From an uncultured Sphingomonadaceae bacterium (lineage in GTDB: Bacteria > Pseudomonadota > Alphaproteobacteria > Sphingomonadales > Sphingomonadaceae), in NCBI GenBank assembly GCA_947503245.1, contig CANNCV010000001.1, forward strand, positions 1,425,501 to 1,489,500: 64,000 nucleotides of DNA. Direction: 5' to 3'. A program made the translations under genes and the position numbers. This document shows, one piece after another, positions 52,295 through 60,123 of the stretch. The notes below the pieces were generated by a model that ran no database searches, had not been told where the DNA came from, and saw only the letters and a list, made by a program, of their open reading frames with translations. Numbering within the stretch: the first letter of the stretch is position 1; each line of letters starts with the position of its first letter.

Positions 52295-54361
52295 TCATTC
52301 AGATCGCAAATCCGCAATATATTCAGACGCTGGATCAACTCCTGTTACCAAAAGTTGATCACGCGCGCGAGTGCAGGCGACATAAAGCAATCGGCGCTCT
52401 GTTTCATATATGTCATCTAATTCGGCTTCGTCGGCGGCATCGGCTATACGGTCATCCAGAGGAAGTACGCCCTCGTCACAGGCCATGACGGCAACGGCTC
52501 GAAATTCCAGTCCTTTGGCTAGATGCATATTGATGACACTTATTTTCTCGCCTTCGTCGACACCGACAACTGCATTCTTGGCCCTGCCAACCAGTGACGG
52601 TGTCCGCACAAACAAACCAATCTCGTCAGGATTTACGCCGTTAGCAATGGCTTCTTCAACGAAATTTTGGATTGCGACAGCTTCCTCGGATTCCGTGGCG
52701 AAGGTCCGGATATCGGGCTCTGGTCCCTCAAATACGGATTGGGTACCCGATCTTTCATTTTCAATACCGTCCACATCACGTATGATGCTTGGCAACAATC
52801 GGTCGGCAGATTTCCTGATCTGCTGCGAAGTTCGGTAGCAGATTTTCAGCGTGTAAGAACGGCCTCGCACATCAACACCCAAACTCATCCAACTATATGG
52901 GTGCTGAAATATTCGCTGTCCAAGATCGCCAGCGAGAAACAGTGCATTTTCCTTGTCCGGTGCTATTGCGGCGAAAAAGCGCAGCTCCGCCGGCCCTAAA
53001 TCTTGTGCTTCGTCAATCACGATATGATCAAAAGGTTTGCGGGATTTGGCAGATATTTTCTCCGCTAACCGGGAGAATACGTTTGCCCATGTTGTATAGT
53101 GTTCGGTAGCAAGGTCATCGCGAATAGATTCGAATATTGGCCATAATCGTTCTCGTTGCTTGGGGCCTAAGCGGCTCTTTCGACCCATCCTTGCAATGGT
53201 CATATAGCTTTCTGAATCTTGGACGCTCCACGCATCAACGACGTTCAGCCATTCGGACAACAAAAAGCGATCCGAGAAGCCTTTGATTTCTAGCCTTTTA
53301 ACCGCAGAGCCAATGCGTTCACGCAAAACCTTTTCGGTCGCAATCCTAGGCCGGACGCCATATTCCAATTGATGCAATTGTTCCGCAATACCCTGAAACG
53401 ATGCGGCAGTGATGCGCGGCACCACTGAACCCGTTTCGGGTGCAAGAACGTTGACTTTCTTTTTGAGCGCCTCCGCCAGAGGATCAGAAAAGCTAGTCAG
53501 CAATATTCGCGCCTCAGAATCCTCACGGGCGAGCCGAACCGCACGATGCAATGCTACGACCGTTTTTCCGGTGCCAGCTGACCCGGCAACTCGCGCTGGT
53601 CCTGTGAAGTCACGATTTACAATATCCCGCTGGGAGGGATGCAGAAATACGCCCCATTTTTCCCAAGGGAAAGCTAGCGCTTGCTCCAGCTCTTCGGAAT
53701 CCGCAATCGCTCGAATCCGGCGCAATGCGTCGGGATGGCTATAAGGATCAGAAGTTGCAAGGATGGCCGGTTCAGGCAATTTCCCTGTGGCGGCATATTC
53801 GAGTAACGCTTCGGTAGCTTCTGCGGGCAAATGCTCAGCCAGATCAAAAAAGCCATCCTCTGTTGCGGCTCGGACATCTGCCGTCCAGTCTTCAGGTACA
53901 CCAATGGAAAGCAACGCAATATCATGCAGAGCGGTGAAATGACGCACCGGCTTAGGCGCTAACGGTTCAGGAGCGGGAGCTGGCTCCGGCATGACGAAAT
54001 CAAATTGTTCGGGCGGTGCGATTTCCTCGACCCGTTCGCGAACCTCGACAATCTGGATTGCCCCGGTTCTAGGATGCGCTTCAATCCGGCGGCGCTCCGC
54101 CCAAGCATAGGCCTTGTCATGATGATCGACATAAGCCACCAGCAAGCTGCCGCCGCGTTTATGAATGATTAGGCGTATATCGCGGCTGACCCGCGCCGAC
54201 CAGAAAGCATCATCCTTAGATTTGTCGATCCGATGCATCTGCAAACCATGCCCTTCGGGACTCATTTGCATATCAAACACAGCCGATTTCACCGCTTTCT
54301 GCTCCTTGTTTTGAAGCTTACCGAGCGCTGCGGTAAAAGTATCGGCGAGGTGGAATTTCAT
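52295..54361 (-). CDS. RelE-like/UvrD helicase fusion protein
   Basis: A 688-residue two-part protein. Residues 1-95 (FHLADTFTAALGKLQNKEQK, LQMHRIDKSKDDAFWSARVS, IRLIIHKRGGSLLVAYVDHHDKAYAWAERRR) look like a RelE/ParE-type toxin fold. From about residue 235 comes a superfamily 1 helicase: QRDIVNRDFTGPARVAGSAGTGKTVVALHRA (Walker A 260-267), HIVIDEAQDLGPAELRFF, INMHLAKGLEFRAVAVMACDEG and RRLLYVACTRARDQLLVTG. It is the last gene of the six-gene operon; its ATG lies one base after the preceding stop. Likely a helicase-nuclease effector or DNA-end processor; inference. Confidence 0.82.
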   Translation of the reverse strand: MKFHLADTFTAALGKLQNKEQKAVKSAVFDMQMSPEGHGLQMHRIDKSKDDAFWSARVSRDIRLIIHKRGGSLLVAYVDHHDKAYAWAERRRIEAHPRTGAIQIVEVRERVEEIAPPEQFDFVMPEPAPAPEPLAPKPVRHFTALHDIALLSIGVPEDWTADVRAATEDGFFDLAEHLPAEATEALLEYAATGKLPEPAILATSDPYSHPDALRRIRAIADSEELEQALAFPWEKWGVFLHPSQRDIVNRDFTGPARVAGSAGTGKTVVALHRAVRLAREDSEARILLTSFSDPLAEALKKKVNVLAPETGSVVPRITAASFQGIAEQLHQLEYGVRPRIATEKVLRERIGSAVKRLEIKGFSDRFLLSEWLNVVDAWSVQDSESYMTIARMGRKSRLGPKQRERLWPIFESIRDDLATEHYTTWANVFSRLAEKISAKSRKPFDHIVIDEAQDLGPAELRFFAAIAPDKENALFLAGDLGQRIFQHPYSWMSLGVDVRGRSYTLKICYRTSQQIRKSADRLLPSIIRDVDGIENERSGTQSVFEGPEPDIRTFATESEEAVAIQNFVEEAIANGVNPDEIGLFVRTPSLVGRAKNAVVGVDEGEKISVINMHLAKGLEFRAVAVMACDEGVLPLDDRIADAADEAELDDIYETERRLLYVACTRARDQLLVTGVDPASEYIADLRSE

Positions 54362-54362
54362 T

Positions 54363-55190
54363 CTATACCAACCACTGGTTTGAGAATGGGTACCGTGTTC
54401 CGAGCATGTACAGACCACTGTGGAGGTCAATCATGCTCCAATCGGATAAGCCTTTCAGCAGCCCCTCCATCGTCGCATTATTCTCGTAAATCGCTCCCGG
54501 CTCAAATGCTTGATCATCTAATTCGCTTCCTGCAGGTGGGTCGCTGAGAATGTACGCTTTGTGCAACAATTTCAAGGCGTTGAAGATTGGCCCTCCAGGC
54601 GGCAGCATTACTTCTCTACCAATCATAGTCGAAGCAAGTTTTGGCTGTGCAAATAATGCGACCATAAACATTGCGGTGGCATTCCAACTGCCAATATATT
54701 TGGGCCTGTCCGGGGATAGAATTGGAGCAAGCCAGCGTTCTTGAGCTCGACCGATAGATTCTAAGTTATCAGGTAAATGATCCGGTAGTTTCACCTTGTT
54801 AAACAATTGGACGCCGCCCGACAACGAGTCATGAATCGGTTCTGCGCCTCTTTCCATGTGGAACGAACATGCCGTCTTCAAATCAGTGGCGTTCCAGTTC
54901 TCCATCAGACTGGCCGCTGCTTCCGTGAATGTCACGTCAAGCTTGGCTAGGTGCCCCCAGCTTAGACCAACAGCAAAACAAACATGCCAAGGGTTGTGGT
55001 TTGGTAACAAATTTAGATGTTCACCGATTTCTTCGAAACCGTACTTATTGAGGCTTTCCCCCGACTCTCTCAAAAGTTCTTGTACTTTCTTCCTTGGCGG
55101 TCCGCCCTTTACCCCTCCACCAAGCTCGCACATCTCTTTGAAAGCTTTCTGCGCGTCATTAATAGGCTTAGGAAATCCGGTAGTCTTCAT
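54363..55190 (-). CDS. Hypothetical protein of the type III-like operon
   Basis: A 275-residue protein I do not recognise. It is probably soluble and helical, without a signal peptide. Notable segments are GGVKGGPPRKKVQELLRESGESL near residue 25, HNPWHVCFAVGLSWGHLAKLDV, IGSWNATAMFMVALFAQPKLA and an end WSMIDLHSGLYMLGTRYP. Its start overlaps the preceding stop by four bases and its stop is one base from the helicase fusion, so it is translated as part of the operon and presumably works with its neighbours. Confidence 0.65.
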   Translation of the reverse strand: MKTTGFPKPINDAQKAFKEMCELGGGVKGGPPRKKVQELLRESGESLNKYGFEEIGEHLNLLPNHNPWHVCFAVGLSWGHLAKLDVTFTEAAASLMENWNATDLKTACSFHMERGAEPIHDSLSGGVQLFNKVKLPDHLPDNLESIGRAQERWLAPILSPDRPKYIGSWNATAMFMVALFAQPKLASTMIGREVMLPPGGPIFNALKLLHKAYILSDPPAGSELDDQAFEPGAIYENNATMEGLLKGLSDWSMIDLHSGLYMLGTRYPFSNQWLV

Positions 55191-56098
55191 AACGCCAGCT
55201 CTGTAATTCTGAGCATTCGCGCAGTTAGCGTCTGAGTCAACCGTTCCAGACCGTGCTCATCATTTTCATAAATCTGGGCTCGATGGTGACGAAGGTCAAA
55301 CGGCAGATCATCAATTGATTGTGCGATTGGGATTAGTGTTTTACCTAGTGTATGCGCGATTCCAGCTTCATAAAAAACGTTGGGATTTTGTTGTGAGAAA
55401 TCGCAAACCACCATGGTCGAACGGAATATGAGAGAAAAGATGTCTTGGATGATTTCTTCGGCATCCCAAATCTGCCGTACATTTTGACTGACCAAACCTG
55501 CTGCGCCAGCTGCTTGATTAACAGCCTCAAACATTGCGTCAAAACCCGGACCAAACGGGCCCATGACTGCAACTAGACTTTGATCAATTGGTTCTGTTGG
55601 CAAGCGGAAGACGTTTGGTAGCACTGGAATTCCCGCTGCTATCGGCAAATTTGCAAATAATTGGTCAGCTTCAATATCATTGTCATCAGCCGTCAAGTCC
55701 AATCCAGCCGCCGTTAAGACCTCCACTAAATCAACATCTTTTACAGCCCAATGGGTGCGATTTAATTCCCAACCAATTATGTCCAATTTTTCCGACTGTT
55801 CTAACAGCAGTGCATGAGGTATCACTGGAGCGTTTTCGTCAAACTCGTACTCTACCATTACCGATCTATGTTGAAATTTTAGAGTCCGAATTCTTCCGAT
55901 ACGAGCGTCTTTTTCGATTGATTTTTCAAATGCAAAAACCGTTGGTAAACTAAGTAAATTTTCTACTTGCTGCTCATTAAGTTCATTAAATCTGGCGGCA
56001 ATTGCGTCTTCTGTATATTCAAAAATACGGCTTCGGTCATATGGATGTGGCTCACCATTCCAAGCTTCATCGTCGCCACTGATCAGTAGATTGAACAT
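55187..56098 (-). CDS. Two-domain defence protein with nucleoside-hydrolase/TIR-like C terminus
   Basis: A 303-residue protein. The N-terminal 165 residues (LLSLPTVFAFEKSIEKDARIGRI, VMVEYEFDENAPVIPH, DIIGWELNRTHWAVKDVDLVEVL) form a domain I have seen at the start of several defence-island proteins. The C-terminal part (SLVAVMGPFGPGFDAMF, STMVVCDFSQQNPNVFYEAGIAHTLGK) has the Asp...Asn-Pro-Asn-Val-Phe-Tyr-Glu pattern of TIR-like/nucleoside 2-deoxyribosyltransferase-like folds that cleave or sense nucleotides or NAD. It starts two bases after the methyltransferase stop. An abortive NADase-like role is inference. Confidence 0.7.
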   Translation of the reverse strand: MFNLLISGDDEAWNGEPHPYDRSRIFEYTEDAIAARFNELNEQQVENLLSLPTVFAFEKSIEKDARIGRIRTLKFQHRSVMVEYEFDENAPVIPHALLLEQSEKLDIIGWELNRTHWAVKDVDLVEVLTAAGLDLTADDNDIEADQLFANLPIAAGIPVLPNVFRLPTEPIDQSLVAVMGPFGPGFDAMFEAVNQAAGAAGLVSQNVRQIWDAEEIIQDIFSLIFRSTMVVCDFSQQNPNVFYEAGIAHTLGKTLIPIAQSIDDLPFDLRHHRAQIYENDEHGLERLTQTLTARMLRITELAL

Positions 56099-56100
56099 AA

Positions 56101-59100
56101 CTAAACCCCAAACACCTTCATCACTTCGTCACCAAAGTGATTAATAACCTTCACAGCAATCCGTCCGCTTGCCGGCCGTTCGAATGGGCGTGATGTATCG
56201 CTATACAGCGTGCTCCATGCCTCTTCGTCAATCTCAGCCTTCAGGGCGGTCTTTAGCGAGCTGTAAGGATCATTCGCGCCAAGGAAATAGGCGTGCCTGA
56301 CGAAGAAGCTTTCTTCATTATAGTCCGTGTCCACAAACCATGCGGCGATGCCTTTAGTGTCGTTGCTACGGATGTCGCCTGTATTGGGGTCGAACACGTC
56401 GACGCCATTTACTTTGACGCGGATTTCTTCTCCACCGTCATCCAATATCTCCACATCGGGTTCACCGAACACAACGAACATATTGCCGCTACCGGTATTC
56501 TTTAGCTCATCCGACATGTGCATATCGGGGTTGATCCGCGCTTTCAGGATTTTGAGCGAACCCAACCCGTCCAGTTCGGAACTATGTGCGTCAAAGTTAA
56601 AGGCACAGGCTATCACCAGATCAAACCGTGCATCAACGGCCTCGCGCGCTGCGGCGACCAGGTTGCTGCGTCCCGTGGTGCCAAATTCTGGCCCGATAAA
56701 CACGCCTGCTCGGCGCTCTGTTTCGCCCTCCATGAAGCGCGCCTCTGCGCCGATCCATTGTCCGGGCCATGGGGTGACGCTCTCAAATTCTATACGGTCT
56801 TCCTTGTCCGCCTGTTTCACGCCTTCGCTTTTCAGATATTCGATGACGATGGCGGCAAAGTCATTGCTGGCCTGTGTATCATCATCCATGCGTTTTCGCT
56901 TGCCCTCGGCGGCGTCCAGTTCCTCGATCAGGCTGTCATCCTCGCTGGCGGGCATTACGCGGTGCGGCGATAGGCTTTCGACAGTGAACGGCCCGGCGAC
57001 ACGCACACGGGCGTTATCCTCATAGGGCTTGTCATATAGATATTCGGTGTCGGCGGTCTTTGCGATGACCTCGTCAATCTCCTTTTGTCGCGCTATGCGT
57101 GCCTCCCACCATTTGGCGTGGAGCGCGATGGATTTGTCATCATCCCATGGATCGACCGGCGCTTGCGGTAGCGTTTCGAGCGTATAGTCGCGGCCCAGAG
57201 TTTCATTGAGTTTTGCCAGATGCTTTTCGCGGGTGGCGCGTTTGCTGTCTTTTTGCGCGGCGGTAAAGGGTTTTAACGCCGCCTCTGGCCATGGGGCACC
57301 GGGCTCGCGCGGCATGGTCCATTCTTCAAAGGGCGCATGGTCGGGGTCGCTGCCATCGCGTCCGCGCAAGGCATTAAGTTCTTCGCGCAGCGGCTCCAGT
57401 TCCGCCTGCCATTTCTCCCAAATGTCATCGATGCGGGCATTGTTGGCGATGCTTTTCAGCGTGATATGCGGTACGCGTTCATAGACAAAGCCTTGCCGAA
57501 TATCATGATGCACGGGCGCATCGGATGGAGGGCGCAGCGTCAAATCAGCCTCCTTCGCCTTGCCTTCTTCGCTATCGGCGAGCAGATACCAAGGATAGCG
57601 CGCCGCCATCAACCGCGTCCGCGCGAGCGCCAGCGCAACGCGACTGGTATCAATGGTAATCCAGCGGCGACCCCATTGCTCAGCGACGGTCGCGGTAGTG
57701 CCGGAACCGCAGGTTGGATCAAGAACTAGATCGCCAGGATCGGTAGCCATTAGAATGCAGCGTTGGATAACCTTCTCATTGGTTTGAACAACGTAAAATT
57801 TGCCGTCGGTTGAACCAGCAACAGAGGTGTCTGTCCACACATTGGAATAGGATATTGTACCAGAGTCTTTGAGAAAGCGAATATATGCTAAGCTACTTGT
57901 CCGTGGGTGAAGGCGATTTGCTTTGTAAAGTCTTTGCATGCCATCGGGAAACTGCGCTTTCCAATGTGCAGAGCGTGGTGGATTAAATGTCCGCCCTTCA
58001 ATTTCGAGTGGTTGCGGAGCGCTGGACGCGCCTTGCCCAACGATATTATCAAATCTAAAAATGGAGTCTGTTTTTTCTAGTTCTCGACTTACTCCTGACA
58101 TGCTGTACCGGTTAAATTCTTTATCTTGAACATACCGATAGTCTGAACTTTTCAAGTTCTGCAAATTTTTTTCTTTGAAAACAGGCCGATATTTTAAAGA
58201 AGACAGATTTTTTGCGTACCATAATATATAGTCTCCTTCTCGGCTCAATGCATTCGAGGCAAACCCACTGGTCGTTGCATAATGAATTTGTGATACAAAA
58301 TTACCCTCACCAAAGACCTCATCCAACAGTCCGCGAACCCGATGCACATTCTCGTCTGAGATCTGCACAAAGATACTGCCGCTATCGGTCAGCAAATCCC
58401 GCATCACGACCAGACGGTCACGCAGATAGGTCAGATAGCTGTGGATGCCGTCTTTCCATGTGTCACGGAACGCCTTTACCTGTTCGGGTTCGCGGGCAAT
58501 GTCGGCCTGTTTGCCGTCCTTCACATCGCGGCTCATCGTTGACACCTGCCAGTTGGAGCCGAATTTAATTCCATAAGGCGGGTCGAAATAAATGCACTGC
58601 ACCTTGCCGCGCAGCGCCTCGCGCTCGGCCAGGCTTGCCATCACCTGCATGCTATCGCCCAATATCATCCGGTTTGACCAATGCTGGTCATGTTCGTAAA
58701 ATTCGGTTTTTGCCTCGGGGTCATCCAGACCGTTGAAATCGCCGAACAGATCGGGCGCGTCGCTCTGTGCCTCCGCAGTTTTTTCCGCTCGGCGTTTCAA
58801 ATCGTCGATAATCGCTTTCGGGTGAATTTTCTCTTGAATATAAAGCGGCGGCACATTGACGATTAAATCGGACCAATCTTGTGTATCTTTGCCGCGCCAA
58901 ACCAATTGCGCGTCGCCCAGCTCCAGCTCGCCCATCTCGGCCAGTTGCTCCATCTGCGCGGGCGTGATGCGAATGCGCTGGCCCTTCCAGATCAATTGCG
59001 GGTCTTTATCCATATCACGTTCGCGGGTCTCGCCCTCTACCAAAGGCCGTGCGCGCGGATAACGCGCTGGCTCACGAGGCGCAATATCCTCCTCACGACG

Positions 59101-59199
59101 AAAAAAGCTCTCCATCTCCGCCGTAGGAATATTCTTCCGCGCTGCATCACCATGGGTAAGCGTGCCAACCTGTTTCGGAGATTTGGGTTTGCGGGCCAT
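56101..59199 (-). CDS. Type III-like DNA methyltransferase (Mod-like)
   Basis: A 1032-residue beta-class DNA methyltransferase, larger than ordinary type III Mod proteins (about 600-700). Motif IV is CIYFDPPYGIKFGSNWQ (near residue 210), followed by a long recognition-type region and then the AdoMet motif LDPTCGSGTTATVAEQWGRRWITIDT near 485-515. The C-terminal 450 residues hold further domains (VTPWPGQWIGAEARFMEG, KVNGVDVFDPNTG). I use ATG 59199, which overlaps the upstream TAA by one base (TAATG), rather than ATG 59217. It should methylate adenine to protect self DNA and specify the target. Confidence 0.88.
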   Translation of the reverse strand: MARKPKSPKQVGTLTHGDAARKNIPTAEMESFFRREEDIAPREPARYPRARPLVEGETRERDMDKDPQLIWKGQRIRITPAQMEQLAEMGELELGDAQLVWRGKDTQDWSDLIVNVPPLYIQEKIHPKAIIDDLKRRAEKTAEAQSDAPDLFGDFNGLDDPEAKTEFYEHDQHWSNRMILGDSMQVMASLAEREALRGKVQCIYFDPPYGIKFGSNWQVSTMSRDVKDGKQADIAREPEQVKAFRDTWKDGIHSYLTYLRDRLVVMRDLLTDSGSIFVQISDENVHRVRGLLDEVFGEGNFVSQIHYATTSGFASNALSREGDYILWYAKNLSSLKYRPVFKEKNLQNLKSSDYRYVQDKEFNRYSMSGVSRELEKTDSIFRFDNIVGQGASSAPQPLEIEGRTFNPPRSAHWKAQFPDGMQRLYKANRLHPRTSSLAYIRFLKDSGTISYSNVWTDTSVAGSTDGKFYVVQTNEKVIQRCILMATDPGDLVLDPTCGSGTTATVAEQWGRRWITIDTSRVALALARTRLMAARYPWYLLADSEEGKAKEADLTLRPPSDAPVHHDIRQGFVYERVPHITLKSIANNARIDDIWEKWQAELEPLREELNALRGRDGSDPDHAPFEEWTMPREPGAPWPEAALKPFTAAQKDSKRATREKHLAKLNETLGRDYTLETLPQAPVDPWDDDKSIALHAKWWEARIARQKEIDEVIAKTADTEYLYDKPYEDNARVRVAGPFTVESLSPHRVMPASEDDSLIEELDAAEGKRKRMDDDTQASNDFAAIVIEYLKSEGVKQADKEDRIEFESVTPWPGQWIGAEARFMEGETERRAGVFIGPEFGTTGRSNLVAAAREAVDARFDLVIACAFNFDAHSSELDGLGSLKILKARINPDMHMSDELKNTGSGNMFVVFGEPDVEILDDGGEEIRVKVNGVDVFDPNTGDIRSNDTKGIAAWFVDTDYNEESFFVRHAYFLGANDPYSSLKTALKAEIDEEAWSTLYSDTSRPFERPASGRIAVKVINHFGDEVMKVFGV

Positions 59200-60122
59200 T
59201 ATTTCTTTACTTTCCAAATTTTGGTAATCTTACGGCAGTAGACCTCTGTTTGTTGTTCCAGCCAATCGATGGCTTCTGGCCAGTCATTTGGACCGCTGAT
59301 TATTTTCTCCCACTCTTTATAAAGTGGTCTTTCCTCGAAATCGTTGTGTGCATCAACAGAGTCCGCAAGCTGTTCCTGCTGCTGATCAGAAAGAGAATAA
59401 AATGGTTCTGAACCGAATGTGCGTCCGCCCCTGACAAATAATCCGGCACCTTCGACCCAAAACCAGCGGGCGACGAATAGATCAGTTCCTTCGACCTCTC
59501 TCCAGCGCGTCGCTCCGTGACCGCCGCCTCCCAAATCATCCGCAGCATGGGGATAATGGTCGTTGTACATATCCCAAAATTGCTGCCGTTCCGTCCTTTG
59601 CCCATCCGCAATTTCATGTTGTTTACCGGAAAGCTTCTTTTCCCAATCATTTGGACGCTCGATTACTTCAAAAAGCGGTGCCATTGGTGAATTACCGATT
59701 TTCACCACGCTGAGTTCAATCGCAAAAAATTTAAACTCCTCAGAAGTGTTGGCGTTAAGCCATTTAATTGCAGAACGATGTGAATCTCTGAAGCTAGGAG
59801 CAATCCAGATTACATATTTCGCTTTAATTCCTGAGAGATAAGTTATGATTTGACCTAAGTGATTGTGATCAGATGAACTGAATTGATTTTCAATTAACAC
59901 AATATCGTCGTCAGGGGTTACAGCTACAATGTCAGCGCTAAACCGGTCGTTGCCGTTTGGATCGGTTTTAACTTCAATTTCTGGATTGATTAGACGAATA
60001 CCGATGGCCTTCGAAATTCGATCGATGTTTGTCTGAAGCCAAGGAGTAAAGTCTCTAGGTTCGTTGTCCCAGGCGTCAGTCAACTCCACAATGTCTAAAT
60101 TTCCTAATTCTGCTTTTGGCAC
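59199..60122 (-). CDS. DUF4268-like PD-(D/E)XK nuclease-fold protein
   Basis: A 307-residue protein. The N-terminal half has DFTPWLQTNIDRISKAIGIRL, FSADIVAVTPDDDIVLIENQ (Asp64, Glu78-Asn-Gln80) and DHNHLGQIITYLSGIKAKYVIWI, the nuclease-like core typical of DUF4268 proteins. The C-terminal half (FWDMYNDHYPHA to WKVKK) would be the accessory domain. It begins with GTG two bases after the Res-like stop, with AGAGGA upstream, and overlaps the methyltransferase start. A second nuclease-like subunit between Res and Mod is unusual; it may be an effector or a DNA-end binding partner. Confidence 0.77.
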   Translation of the reverse strand: MPKAELGNLDIVELTDAWDNEPRDFTPWLQTNIDRISKAIGIRLINPEIEVKTDPNGNDRFSADIVAVTPDDDIVLIENQFSSSDHNHLGQIITYLSGIKAKYVIWIAPSFRDSHRSAIKWLNANTSEEFKFFAIELSVVKIGNSPMAPLFEVIERPNDWEKKLSGKQHEIADGQRTERQQFWDMYNDHYPHAADDLGGGGHGATRWREVEGTDLFVARWFWVEGAGLFVRGGRTFGSEPFYSLSDQQQEQLADSVDAHNDFEERPLYKEWEKIISGPNDWPEAIDWLEQQTEVYCRKITKIWKVKK

Positions 60123-60123
60123 T

